A DNA stretch of 64,000 bases from Thereva unica (Eukaryota > Arthropoda > Insecta > Diptera > Therevidae), in NCBI GenBank assembly GCA_949987705.1, contig OX465282.1, forward strand, positions 69,561,922-69,625,921. Direction: 5' to 3'. The position numbers were made by a program, and so were the translations under genes. The notes beneath the pieces were generated by a model. That model saw only the letters and a list, made by a program, of their open reading frames with translations. It was not told the DNA's origin and did no database searches. Positions 51,681-63,148 of the stretch are shown here, in pieces. Every line of letters begins with the position of its first letter. The stretch's first letter is position 1.

Positions 51681-54600
51681 GTAAAATTTGCAAATAAGTC
51701 GATTGTGGTTTTGTTTATTTTCTTTAATATTCAGGAATTGTCTGGCTGGCCGCTTAGCTGTTAATTCTTTGCTTGGACCGCATGAGCTTACAAGGATACT
51801 TCCAAGCAAAGAAATTACTATTTTTGTTGGAACTTGGAACATGAATGGACAGAGCCCTCCAAAGTAGGCTTCGTTCCAAATTTTTAAATATTTTTTTGTT
51901 GCTTGTATATTTTTTCACCCTTTTTACAATCTCAAGAGGTTTCTTTATAAAAAAATAACGTAATTATTTTTAAATACAATAATGCATTTATGTACGTGAC
52001 GTGAAATAATACATAATAGTAATTTATGGTTTAATGAATGTGATGTGTACCTTACAAGGGTCATATTATTGTCGTTACTATGGCATTTGTTTCGCATGAG
52101 TACACGTTAAGCTTAATAAAGTTTTAGGAATACAAACCCATAGTCCGCTATACACATTGAAAAACTTTTGGTTGTAAGATAACATCTTAAGGTACATAAA
52201 TTACCACGAAAATAATAATTTATTTGTCTTTTTCGGAGGCTTTTTGCATTTTTTGATAATTAACCTTCGCTTATAGATCCAAAAAAATTTACTTTCGTTA
52301 ACTTTAGAGTAGTAATAGTCTCGCGAGGTCACTGTTATTTTGTAACTTTTATTTTTTTCGGGAAAGAATTGATTATTATCGTGGTATTAGGTTTAAATTT
52401 TACTCTGTAATTTGTGTGTGTTAAATTCTAGAAGTAGAAACCTGCAAAAATGCCTGTACAATTTTATTATCTTTTTACCCTCGCACAGTGGGAAATACCG
52501 ATAATTCTCAAGCCTGAAACTTAAACATTTTTTCTAACTATTCGTTATAAAATTGCCTTTAATTCTGTCGAACCCGAATTTTGAAATTTCAAAATTATCT
52601 ATCAATCCAATATGACGGACATAAATTTTGTAAGTAAATTAAATTTTTTCAAAAGATTGTTTAACATTATACAAAATTTATGTCCCCCATATGGGATTAG
52701 CCTTATTTAATTTGGAATTTTCAAAATTCGGGCTCAGAATTAAAGGCAATTTTATAACGAATAGTTTAAAAAAGATATTTAATTTTCCTTAATTACAGGC
52801 TTGGGAATTATCGTTTGTCCATAAAATGAAATATTTGCCCACTGTGCCCCGGTGGAACAGGATGGTTGGAAAATTCAAGATCACCTTTCTCGTAGTTGTA
52901 TTTTAGCATTTGTCTTGAGATACGGAAACTAGGGCCGGCTTCAGCGCTGCCACCCAAAAAAGTTTATAGCATATTAATCAAACGAAAAATATGTACTAAA
53001 TCAATTAATATAGTAGTAGATCCTAAAAGTAGATCCAGTGACATGATACTTTATACCAAAGAGACTTAAAATATTTTGCAGAAATAAGGGAAACATTTAG
53101 GTTTAATTAAAAAAGTGTTGGTACGGCAGTTCTCCCCTGCTAAACTCATGAATTTCTACACTTATTCAATTTCAATATTCGTATATACCAAACTATGATG
53201 ATTCTCAAATTAAATCCAGTTGAAATTGATCTGAAATGCGAATTAAATTGAGCTGTCTGATAGGATTGCCACAAACCTGAAACTAAAATATACCACGATA
53301 TAAATGCTTATTAAGTTACACTTTGCTTCTGTTTATACGCATATACTAGCTGGAACCCAGTGTGCCTCGCTGCACTCATAAGCCAATAGTATGGCGTGCA
53401 TCAAAACAAATGGGAATATTAAAATCAATGGGCAGTAAGAGTCATATCCCGAAACGAAAGTACTTTCGAAAAGAAAAATCACTCGCTCATTTATATCCCC
53501 AATCACAATTCAGCGGTTTCACTGCCACTCTTGCCGTGGTCAGATGCTATGTGGGAGTGTTTTTGCCCGTAAACGAATTTCGAAGAGGAAATTACAATGC
53601 ACGTCCGCTTGACTTTAACCCTACATGAAATTTTATATTTCCAATTCTTTTGGTGCGCTCAAGCGCTTCCGAGCTATTCCACCGTAGTGCATTCGTCCCA
53701 AATTATTATTTTGCACATTTTAAAGACTTTGGCAATCGGAAATTTTTGCTGATGTTAAATGTAGATGTTTCTATCTGGTTCAAATTCAAAGCGAATTTGC
53801 GTATTGAATGCCCTTGTACATCAAAAGCAGCTTGAAAACTATGTAAATATCCAGGTACCATAGCTCAAAAACTAAAAGCATCCGATTATTGAATTTGTTG
53901 TCTTTTTGCCTTCGAGATGTTTTATTTAAGCCTCACATTGCTAACATCGGGCACATGCAGCCGAAGTTACTTCAATCCAAGTTCAGAGAATCGCGTCCTT
54001 CGCGAAAAATCTGCTTTTTTCAACAAAATTGTACAGGAATCACATCCAATCGATCTGAAGTTTTGGGAATCGTATTTTTTCGGTAAAAACAAAAACAAAA
54101 TGGATCTGAGTTCTTTGGCAGTAATTTGAAGAGTATCTCCCATACAAAAGTTTCGAATTTTGCTATATCAGTACACTACAGCTACCCGAAGGATTCGAGA
54201 TAGCTTTATAAATTATAGCCTATATGTTATTCTGATGTAAGAGCTTGTAAAGTTTCATTAAATTAATTCAGTAGTTTTTGCGTGAAGGAGTTACAAACAT
54301 TCATATAAACTTTCGTGTTTATAATATTAGTAAGATATCACCGTGAGAAAATAAGGAATGGGTCAATTAATTCGTCGAATAAAAAATGTACTAAAATCAA
54401 ATAGTACGGAGTAAAAAGTTGTAGCATAAAAATCGTAGCAGAAATACTACAATTGTAGGGTGGCAGCACGGCCGGGTTCATGTTTGCAGTTCTGACTGCG
54501 CAGGGTAAGTTTTTGCAGTTTTAAATTTAATGATGACTTAGTTGACTTCGACAATTTAACTGCGATGTTCATGAACGCTTTGCTGCTACTTTGATCTAAG

Positions 54601-57600
54601 TCAGTTATGGGGTGGTAGCACGTAAGTTGTTTCAATCGATCTCTTAATACAAAAATTTTTGTAACACTTGGATTTTTGTATGAAGAGTTCGGTTGAAACA
54701 ACTTACGTGCTACCACCCCAGCAATCATGAACCCGGTCTTAGCTCTTAGTTCCCAAAAGGACAAGTTTAATAAATTATCGCATTCTTTCTAAACTTAAAA
54801 ATTGGAGGCCTTACTTGCATTATTTTATGTTTTTTGTCTTAGAAATCTTACTCATATACAATGTAGTAATATCATTGCAGGTGAATTGTAAGTTAGGCTT
54901 CCTTTTTTTGTGACTTTGAATTCTTTCTTTTGAGCTCGTTATGTTTCTCTTCGCGTGCTCGTGTTCTCTGAGACTGCTGCATTGTATCGTACGCTGCATT
55001 CTTGCGTTTAGTTGCCAGCTTGCATTCATTATCGAACCAGTCGTTCCGATCTCTACGACTTCTCCAGTGGCTTTATGGATATCTTTACGCGCAAATGTAG
55101 TATTTGCAAAGACCAAGTTCTTACTTGCTGCCATCTCTATAACTCGCTGTCCATTGTCATAAGTGTTTCATCCAAGCGGTGGGTGATTGCCTGTATACGG
55201 GCTTCCGGCCTACTTTGGCGTTCAGATTTCGCAGTATAATTTTTACATCATTCCTGGGATAGGCATTAAAATCCCGTTCAACTAATTCGAAGAATTCTTC
55301 TTTATCATCATCATCCGGGGACTCTTCTGCAGGTGCATGAACGTTTTTGAGGCTGATGTTCTTTAATTTACCTCGCACACGAAGGGTGCATAGCCTTTCG
55401 TTTATTTCTTTAAAGCCGATAATGGTAGGCTTCATTCTTTTCCTGACCATAAAACCTACTTCGAGCTATGGTGTTTTGTATGACAGCTGTAATACACGTC
55501 ATATTTAGGTTTTGCACTGACATAAAGGAATGGACTGCTGATTGACAATGCTGACCATTTGTCACCATTTTTCTCCAGAAATAGAAAACCTTTTTTACGT
55601 AAACAAAAAATTTTTCTTCGAATTTAGGAGAAAATAAGTGATAAGATGTTTGTTATCTATATACATATATAAAAATGAATCATTGTTTTGTATGTAATCG
55701 ATGTTTGAAAAACTGGCTGTATGAAATGACTGATTGAGTGTGGTTTATGTTAGAAGACCTCAATAGCAAGGTTTATATATGTATACAGTTTTCATGATTA
55801 TGTCTGTTGGTATTTTTGTAATGGCGCTTGAAAAAGAATTGTCGATATCCTTATTGGAAATTTTTTCTTCGCATTTAATTGATATGATTTGTACGTGAAA
55901 TCGGTTTGTTTTATTAAATGAAATAAAAAAAAGTAAAATCGTTCTAAAAAAGGATTGTAGCAGCGATAGTGGTGTCAAATATAAATGCATTAACCGAAAC
56001 GTAACAGTAGTAACGTTAGAGTGCGTTTACATGTTACTCTCATTAGGCTGGCGTACACGGGTCAATATTTAACACTTGGTTAACCGGTTTGTTATCATAC
56101 TCTCGGGGTACATGGGTCTTGCTTCACCAAGATTAACTTATTATCTTTAGATGGGATATCAACGGCTATGGCAGAGTAATGTTTCTTTATCTATAAGGCA
56201 TTTGTGCATGTGTTAGTTTTTAAGCAAAATTTTTTGTTGAACAAGGTACAATACTTCCCTCTCTTGCTATTGACCCAATTTTTATGTTAAAATGGACTTT
56301 ATTTAGTAGTTTTCGACAAAGGCATATGTGAAAAAGAACAAAAAATATCAAAGTTGGCGCAGCCGAGCGGTTACTTTAACAATTTTAGTTAGGTTCAGCA
56401 AAGAAAATCGATACAGTTCGAAACGAACGTTGGAAAATCGTTGATGCATTGTGTGTCGGAAAGCATATGTCCAATATCAATATGGTCGTCAGATTTGTTC
56501 ATAACTTTTACTTGCAATCCACAATGGGATGGGACTGAATCATGATGCATGTTAGAAATATTCAAAGCGGTATTCAAGAGCATTGATTTCTGAAAATGTA
56601 ATCGGGAACAATGGTACAATGTATCTTCGTCAACCGACTAAGGTCAATGGCAAAGAGATAACTTGGAAGGTTACGATTGTGAAGCTGACAATCGTTGGGT
56701 CGTACTCTATTCGCCATTATTGTCCAAGACGTTCAATGCTCTCATAAATGTTGAATTTTGCAATTCCGTCGAATCAATCAAATTCATATTCAAATATATA
56801 ATGAAGGGGAGCGACATGGCTGTTTTTGGTGCTGCTAATGCAAATGCGATCGGCAAAATAACACAATATTAAATGGGACGTAATGTTAGCAATAATCTAG
56901 CGGTATGGCAATTTCTTTCATTCGCCATTCATAAAAGATATGCAACTGTTGTTCATTTGGTTGGACATCTTGAAAATGGCCAGCGTATATATTGTACAAC
57001 GGATAATGCTGCGGAAAGAGCTGAATGGTAACCATCCACCACATTGATGGGTGCAGCGAGGCGCAACGGGTTCCAGCTAGTAATTAATAGAAATAAATTT
57101 CCATCGCTCATTTTTTTTTATTAGCAGCTTTTTCGTTAAATAAGTGTATTTGTTCCAAAACTGTGACGGTTATTTTCCCTGTTTAACGAACTTTTCAAAA
57201 TAGCTCAAGAGTGAGACAACGGAACAAAAACTATACCTGTCTATTTTTTTTTCTAATTATGTTTACATCACTCATATGCGCTGACGATTAAAGTTCATAG
57301 GAATTTAACGTGGGAGTGAGGTGAGATAGCAATAGTTTTTGATGCCACTATTTTGTATGGGATTTTGCCACTGACATATAGTAATGACCTGCTAAATGAC
57401 CAAAATCCCATACAAAAAAATGGCACCAAAAACTATTCCTGCCTCGCTCCCACGTTAAATCCCAATGAACTGTAATCGTCAGCGCATGTCAGCGATATAA
57501 ACATAATTAGAAAAAAATAGACAGGTATAGTTTTCGTTCTTCTGTCTCACTGTTGAGCTATTTTGAAAAGTTCGTTAAACAGGGGAAATAACCGTCACGG

Positions 57601-60600
57601 TTTTGGAATAAATACATTTATTTAATGAAAAAACTGCTAATAAATAAAAATGAGTAATGGAAATTTATTTCCGTTAATTATAACAAACATCTTATAACTT
57701 ATTTTCTCCTAAATTCGAATTCGAAATTCTCCATTTCTGGAGAAAAATGGTGCCATTCAGCATCGTCAATCAGCAGTCCATTACTATATGTCAGTAGATT
57801 TTGCTTATTTAGCAGTCCTTTACAATAGCTTTGTTCTAGAACTCGAATGTGGGATCGCGCGGGACAAAAATTTTCCCAATTTGTGTTTCTTTACTTTCTC
57901 ATGCAAGAAAAAGCGGGGAAATATTTACTTCCGCTCGTGCAGGAATTAGCCGGTAGTTTTCGATCCTGCGATTTCTTGCAAATTGTCAATTGACAATTTT
58001 TTGTATGTATGTGGGAATCTTAACAAGCGGCATACACATAGACAATCGACATTTGTGTTATCTTTTTCTTGATTTGCAGGAAATTGCCCAAAAAGTGTTT
58101 CTTTACTTTCTGAATTTTTGATAAAATTATCCCCACCATTGAAGTAAGTTTTTGCCCAACAAGTTTTTGCAGGAAAAGTACTGGAACAAACCTAATATGT
58201 TAGTGGAATACACCATTCCCTTTCCATCTCATCTCCTGGATGGCGGTAATGTCTGACAGGATATCGTCTAGCACGGTATACAGAAACATAAGGTAGTGTA
58301 AAAGAGACGACAGCTTCGAATACTGTGAAAAGTGGGCGCCTAGAGACGTCAGCCCTAATGCAGAAACAACAACAACGGCTTCGATTTTATATGGAAAGCG
58401 GGCCCCACGTAACGTCAGCACTAAAATATCGTTTACGATATACAGTCTTTTACACTACCTTGTTTCTGTATACCGTGATCGGCTAGATGTTGGGTAGCTT
58501 GAGCTTTGTAAAGAGTTCATGAGAAAATTCGTAAATCGTTTTGGCCTTTTTGTTGTCGTGGTCGTCGTCGTTGATTCCAGTATCCGAGACTTGTTGCTCG
58601 TTCCGTAATAATTATTTTTTCCGGTGAGGTTATTCACGCCAACTTTACTTGGAAGGGACAAGCTTCCATCTTCCATTAGTCCGAAATTGTTGCGGCACGT
58701 GTATGTTATACTACAGGTGTGTAATCATCAATTTCCATTCGTTGAGACTTTTTGTCAGATCTTTTCTGCTCCCATTTTTTTTTATGTGGCAGTGCTAAGC
58801 TCAGGAGTCACCCTTTATACTACTAGTCCGTCATGTCATTTGTCACGTCATGGTGCAATGTCTAGCAGTAAGCTTAGTACGGGGAGGGGGTTGGAGGGGT
58901 TATAAAGGAACGGGAGGGAATTGAAGAAGGTGGTGATGAACCCTGCGTTTGAACTCTTGGATGTTGTAGGAGCTCGGAAATACTGACTGCGAGAAATTAT
59001 TCCACAGCCGAGTTGTTCTATTAACAAACGAATTCATGTCTTGTTGAGTGCGTGAAAGGGAGAGTTGCAGGTGGAGGGAATGAGACGAGTGGGCTAATCT
59101 GGCGTTGCGGGTATAAGAATGCCGTGGAGGCAGGAGAGCGTTTAGCTCGGAGGAACAGTCACTATGATAGTAGCGATAAAATTTTGCCAGTGCTGCTACA
59201 TTCCTACGGTGGCTGAGGGGGTCGATGGTGGAGCAAGCGGTATCGTCATCAATTAATTTAAGGGCCTTTTTTTGGACCTTATCTAACCATGCCAAGGTGG
59301 TTATTGGATCGCCGCCCCAAACGAGGGAGTTATATTTGAGAAGAGGCCGAATGTAGGATTTATAAATAACAGCACGGGCCGATGGCTGGAGGAGGAACTT
59401 ACACCTCTTAACAAATCCCTAGCACTGAGATCCTTGTTTGGCGATTTGGAATATGTGGTCATTCCATCGCAAGTCTTTGGCTAATGTCACGCCTAAGATG
59501 TGTAAGGATGGTTCGGCCAATAGTTGAACTTCATTCACTTTCAAGGGTGGAGGGGTGTTGAACTTCTTTTTAGAGATAAGACAGTACTTGGTTTTGGCGG
59601 GGTTGAATTCAACACGATTCTTCTTTCCCCACTCTAGAATGAGTACAATGTCGTTATTAATAGAGTTGGACATACGTTCGCGATCATCAAGACAGGATCT
59701 GGCATGAGTCTGCCTTGTATCGAAGCTGTACGAGTACCGTAAAGTACCGTCGTCAGCGAAGCTGAGAAGTGGGTTGGAGGGGATTGAAAGAAGGTCATTC
59801 ATAGAGATAAGGAATAGGGCCGGTGATAAGATTGACCCCTGGGGGACCCCCGCCGAGATCGGGGGGATGCGGATTTGACGCCATCCAATACTACTTTGAT
59901 TGAACGGCCGAAAAGGAAATTCTTGATCCACTTCTGTAGAAGTGAGTCGACTCCAATAGCTTTGAGTTTGGCTAACAGGGCTGAGTGCCAAACTCTATCG
60001 AAAGCCTTGGAGATATCTAGAGCAACCAAACTAGACTCGCCGGATCCATGCAGACTACGGCTGAGGTGTTCTGTAAGACAGACTAAAAGATCGCCAGTGG
60101 ATCTTTTCTGGCGGAAGCCATATTGTCTGTCGTTTAAGAGTAGGTTGGATTCTAGATATCCCATAAGCTTTTTGTTGATTATCGTCTCCATTTGCCTTGC
60201 TCTGCGTTTTTTGAGCCTGCTCTGGGTTGAGAATTTTCACTTTTCTGCTCCACCAAATTTGTAGGAGCAAGCAGAGCATCCAAATTCTTCCTTTTTTCTT
60301 TTGACAATTGTCAAATCGAAAACGAGAAAAATCGTAAAATTGATTTATGAATGATTTATTCGGAAAATACTTGAAAATATTAAAAAATAAACATTAGTTT
60401 TTATAGAAATATCATTTCGATGCTATTCAATTGTTTTAATTGGAATATATTTCTTCCTTTAAAATTGGCATTCATTTCTAACATCTAAAAGCCAAATTTG
60501 GAGCAAAGTTGAGCGGAAAAGTGTTTTTTTAGATTGTTGCTATATTCTGATATTTTCTGCTCTGACAACAATTATTGGACAGCTGCTCTCAAATGAAGTA

Positions 60601-62237
60601 CTCAGCTCTGCTCTGAATTTTTTAAGCAGTCATCGAACACACTTTAAATGTTATTCCCCCTATTCCGCTGATTGACCACCTAACACGTTAAGTGAAAAAG
60701 GTTTTGACGTTGTATGGTTGCGTTCCGCAAATGACAAATTCTTCCTCGGACAACTTTTAAATAAATAAAAATAATGAGTTTTTTCAATTTTTCTAATCGA
60801 TGCAATAATAAAATTTGTTTGTATTAGAAATTGTTGCGAACTTTGCAAACTATTATAAATTTATAAAACAAGATCCTACGAAAAGGTTAGCACTAAACTT
60901 AGACTGAACGCTATTAGTGTTGAAGTCCATAAGTAAAATTTAAACTGTTTTTTTTCTCGCATTTCTGCTGTATAATAGCTTTCTATGCAGCAATCGCTTT
61001 AAAATATCTTCGAACGATGTTACCTAACGTTAAAGTCTCACGCCAGAAAGTTAAACTAAAACGAACTTTTTTGTATTCCAATAGTAAAAATCATCTTTGA
61101 TTGCAGACAAATGAATGATTTTGTTTTACCGACCGGAGTGCCGCATGTTCCTGATTTAGTTGCGATCGGTACTCAAGAATCCTGCCCTGAACGCTTTGAG
61201 TGGGAAGTTACTCTACAAGAGACACTCGGACCATCACATATTCTCTTCCATTCTACATATCTAGGAACTTTACATTTAGCAGTATTTTTACGTCGAGACT
61301 TAATTTGGTTCTGTTCAGTACCAGAAGATGCTTGCATGTCCGTTAGGCCAGGCACAGCATTTCGTACTAAAGGAGCTGTAGCCATATCATTCTGTTTGTT
61401 TGGAACCTCAATGTTGTTCGTGACATCACATTTAACAGCACATCAGCAAAAGGTTAAAGAACGGGTACAGGATGTTAAAAGAATAATTCACGCTCTCGAT
61501 TTGCCAAGGAATTTACAAATGAAGCACAAAAATAAGGATGTTACACAGAATTTTGATTGTGTGTTTTGGTGTGGTGACTTAAATTTTCGATTGGGTGAAC
61601 CAAGAGAAAAGCTTTTAGAATGGATAGAAAAGACTAAATTTCCTTTACCGTCGCACCTTCCACATGGATACATGCACACAGATCAACTTTCTTCAGTTTT
61701 ATCAGATGGTGCAGCATTTAAAGGTTTCAAAGAAGCTAATATCACTTTCCCCCCGACTTATAAGGTACTTGTTTTTTAAGTTGTTTTTTTACTAAAATTA
61801 CAATATCGTTTTTAGTATGATCCAGGGACGCAACACTTTGACACATCTAGTAAGCAACGTGCACCAGCGTACACAGATCGGATTCTGTACAAGTATAAGC
61901 TACCACCAGGTGGCTTAAGACGTGGAAGTATTATAACTGGACCTTTCCTCTCACAACATACTCCGCCCATAGAATGCGTTGCTTACGATTCAGTTCCTTC
62001 AATTACTTCGTCTGACCACAAACCCGTCTGGTCCTTATTTAGGGTTACAATTCATCCAGGAATTGATTCGTGAGTTCTTTTTTAATTAAAATAAAATAAA
62101 AATATTTGTAACTATTTATTTTCCCTAGTGTTCCATTGGCTGCAGGACTTTTTAACCGTGATGTTTATTTGGAAGGAATGCGCCGACGTTTAAATAATTC
62201 ATACACAGGGTCATCAGCTGTTTGTTCTATACAGTAG
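50821..62237 (+). CDS. INPP5E: INPP5E-type inositol polyphosphate 5-phosphatase, whole gene
   Basis: Removes the 5-phosphate from phosphoinositides; the vertebrate protein acts in primary cilia. Exons 50821-51680, 51735-51863, 61107-61764, 61816-62069 and 62129-62237 join in phases 2, 2, 0 and 2 into 669 residues; human INPP5E is similar in length. Residues 1-280 are Ser/Asn-rich and probably disordered. The catalytic domain follows: FVGTWNMNG (317-325), GTQES (351-355), FWCGDLNFR (483-491), RAPAYTDR (564-571) and SSDHKP (614-619), all canonical with no residue missing. The protein ends CSIQ, a CaaX prenylation box as in INPP5E. Splice sites are GT-AG. Intron 2 is 9.2 kb and full of repeats. 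Confidence 0.93.
51735..51863 (+). CDS. INPP5E: INPP5E exon 2
   Basis: Acceptor ATTCAG, donor GTAGGC. Encodes [20 protein letters not shown] and the first catalytic strand [16 protein letters not shown]. Confidence 0.92.
51864..52483. other. Start of INPP5E intron 2
   Basis: AT-rich intron sequence without recognised elements. Confidence 0.4.
52484..52846. mobile_element. Second Transib-like MITE with CACAGTG ends, 363 bp
   Basis: Ends CACAGTGGGAAATA and, from the right, CACAGTGGGCAAATATTT. Flanks are CCTCG (52479-52483) and CCCCG (52847-52851), a 5-bp GC-rich duplication with one difference. The arms pair almost to the centre (CTATTCGTTATAAAATTGCC near 52540 against its complement near 52750). 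The family differs from 45892-46781 beyond the terminal CACAGTGG. No transposase. Confidence 0.75.
52847..53345. other. Unassigned INPP5E intron sequence
   Basis: Nothing recognised. Confidence 0.35.
53346..54335 (-). mobile_element. Non-autonomous Helitron, 990 bp
   Basis: Read on the minus strand, it begins TCTTACTAATATTATAAA after a host A, and ends GTTCCAGCTAG before a host T, the canonical A^T insertion of Helitrons. The last 30 bases (GCAGCGAGGCACACTGGGTT then CCAGCTAG) nearly match the 3' end of the Helitron at 55656-57080 although the 5' ends differ. No Rep or helicase was seen. Confidence 0.8.
54472..54736. mobile_element. MITE with a smaller MITE inside
   Basis: Outer ends CCGGGTTCATGTTTGC and GCAATCATGAACCCGG. 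An inner element (54608-54720, 113 bp) with near-perfect arms TGGGGTGGTAGCACGTAAGT abuts the right outer arm. Target duplications were not resolved. Confidence 0.6.
54820..55470 (-). pseudogene. RTE-type LINE endonuclease remnant
   Basis: Minus strand: [40 protein letters not shown] and a [14 protein letters not shown] block in which the GDFN catalytic motif of the EEP endonuclease has become RNLN. Then, after a frameshift, [24 protein letters not shown]. The order and wording are those of RTE LINE endonucleases. Truncated and inactive. Confidence 0.75.
55656..57080 (+). mobile_element. Helitron with Rep/helicase fragment, 1425 bp
   Basis: Begins TCTATATACATATATAAAAA after a host A and ends GGTTCCAGCTAG before a host T. 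The uninterrupted target is seen in copy 1 of the MITE (GTTATAATTAA, near 4049-4059), proving the A^T insertion. It contains a helicase-region fragment at 56663-57030. Most of the Rep and helicase domains are missing. Confidence 0.9.
56663..57030 (+). pseudogene. Helitron Rep/helicase protein fragment
   Basis: [40 protein letters not shown] and [13 protein letters not shown], a stop, then [20 protein letters not shown] and [12 protein letters not shown]. This is the conserved segment between Rep and helicase in Helitron proteins. Stops at 56870 and downstream make it dead. Confidence 0.75.
57369..57796. mobile_element. 8-bp-TSD MITE (CACTGACATA family), copy 3, inverted
   Basis: Reverse orientation relative to copies 1 and 2. 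Ends CACTGACATATAGTAATG and CATTACTATATGTCAGTA analogue; GATTTTGC flanks (57361-57368 and 57797-57804). The 8-bp repeat is part of copy 2, so copy 3 jumped into its own relative. Confidence 0.88.
57831..58199. other. Unassigned INPP5E intron sequence
   Basis: Contains recurring GTGTTTCTTTACTTTCT (57883 and 58098) and TTGTCAATTGACAA; otherwise nothing recognised. Confidence 0.35.
58200..58270 (-). pseudogene. RTE LINE endonuclease scrap
   Basis: Minus-strand [20 protein letters not shown] matches the first catalytic (IQEMRW) block of RTE endonucleases. Only this block remains next to a MITE. Confidence 0.6.
58272..58477. mobile_element. MITE, about 206 bp
   Basis: Inverted arms CACGGTATACAGAAACAnnAAGGTAGTGTAAAAGA with complement at the right end (ending 58477). 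No clear target duplication. Confidence 0.65.
58780..60191 (-). pseudogene. 5'-truncated CR1/Jockey-group LINE
   Basis: Minus strand. Reverse transcriptase blocks in order: [40 protein letters not shown], then across a frameshift [30 protein letters not shown] (catalytic Asp pair intact) and [17 protein letters not shown]. After a second break comes the C-terminal [16 protein letters not shown] to [12 protein letters not shown]. The 3' tail ends in an A-tract near 58780 (T-run on plus). Truncated at about 60191, lacking endonuclease. A relative is at 28184-28850. Confidence 0.85.
60192..61106. other. End of INPP5E intron 2
   Basis: CTGCTCTG-type motifs recur (60198, 60220, 60559, 60606), hinting at an old inverted or tandem repeat, but no ends were defined. 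Otherwise AT-rich. Confidence 0.35.
61107..61764 (+). CDS. INPP5E: INPP5E exon 3
   Basis: Acceptor TTGCAG, donor GTACTT. Encodes [20 protein letters not shown] through the [13 protein letters not shown] motif to FPPTYK. Confidence 0.93.
61816..62069 (+). CDS. INPP5E: INPP5E exon 4
   Basis: Acceptor TTTTTAG, donor GTGAGT. Encodes [33 protein letters not shown] and [11 protein letters not shown], the last catalytic motifs. Confidence 0.93.
62129..62237 (+). CDS. INPP5E: INPP5E exon 5
   Basis: Acceptor TTCCCTAG. Encodes [17 protein letters not shown] and the terminal CSIQ before TAG. AATAAA at 62334-62339 is the probable polyadenylation signal. Confidence 0.88.
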
Positions 62238-62810
62238 TAGATTTTGTAGTTAATTTGGGTAATTCTTATTAATTGTAACATGTTTTGTACCAACTTTATT
62301 TTATTGGTCGGTTTATGTATTCCACAAGGCTTCAATAAAGTCGAAGTGTAATTTAATGACCTCGTTTCAAAGGCCGATTTTAAAGACATATTTTTGAATT
62401 TATCTCTGTTAAATTTACGTGAATTTTATTTATGTAATGTAGCGAATAAATTTTATTTATTGTAAAATGTTTTCTTTTGCTTGGGCTTGTTATGTACATA
62501 TTTGTTATATTAATCCTTCAAGAAATTTATGAATACTTGATATTAAAATCTTGTGAAACCTTAATAATGAAGATGAAGATGTCACATTTCGAAAAAATTG
62601 TGTCAGCTTGCAGAATTTAATTCTTCTATGTCTTGTTGCTAGTTCCGTCACCCTCATTTTCCCAACAACTAAGTAGTGATCGGTTTCCACATTTGCACCT
62701 TGGTAACTCTGACTTTCTATCAATCTTGACGTGTTGCTCTTAAAATCTCCCTTTCTAAAATGAATCCCTTCCTGCTGTGCTGCTATATCCCACCAGATAT
62801 GACACCCTCA
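62238..62810. other. INPP5E 3' UTR and downstream spacer
   Basis: AATAAA at 62334-62339. A short minus-strand scrap near 62640-62720 reads SYQGANVETDHYLVVGKMR, the end block of an RTE endonuclease. Confidence 0.5.
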
Positions 62811-63045
62811 GAGCAAAAGCGGGCTAAAATAACAAAGAGAGCGAAAACGGTTCGGTTCTTTGTTTAGCGCAAAAGAGGAATATCTTCGTATTCTTAGAGT
62901 AAAAATGGTATAACTATACTTCAGCGCAAAAACGGTGTATCAAAAAACCGAGAGCAAAAGCGAGTTAACTTTTTATTCCGCTTTTGCTCTTAATGAAAAC
63001 TTATACCGCTTTTGCGCTAAACAAAAATTTAAATCGCTTTTGCTC
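62811..63045. mobile_element. MITE built of GAGCAAAAGCG motifs, 235 bp
   Basis: Ends GAGCAAAAGCG and CGCTTTTGCTC; TCA flanks both sides (62808-62810 and 63046-63048). About five forward copies of the GAGCAAAAGCG-like motif in the left part face three reversed copies in the right part. Confidence 0.7.
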
Positions 63046-63148
63046 TCAGTAAAAGCGTCAATTATTTTTTCATCACACTCGGGTTGAAAACGCTGCTTTT
63101 GATTTTATTTTTTGAATTCTGCTTTTTCTTCCTTGTAACGTATTATAG

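Larger units (their letters stand above)
55515..57830. mobile_element. 8-bp-TSD MITE (CACTGACATA family), copy 2, interrupted twice
   Basis: Starts CACTGACATAAAGGAATGGA. Aligned with copy 1 (3911-4360), it is cut by a Helitron (55656-57080) and near its right end by copy 3 (57369-57796). Its last 20 bases are decayed. Right boundary approximate. Confidence 0.75.

Noticed and set aside
53362..53628. 88-codon plus-strand reading frame as a gene
   Set aside because: It lies wholly inside a Helitron on the opposite strand and resembles nothing; taken as chance.
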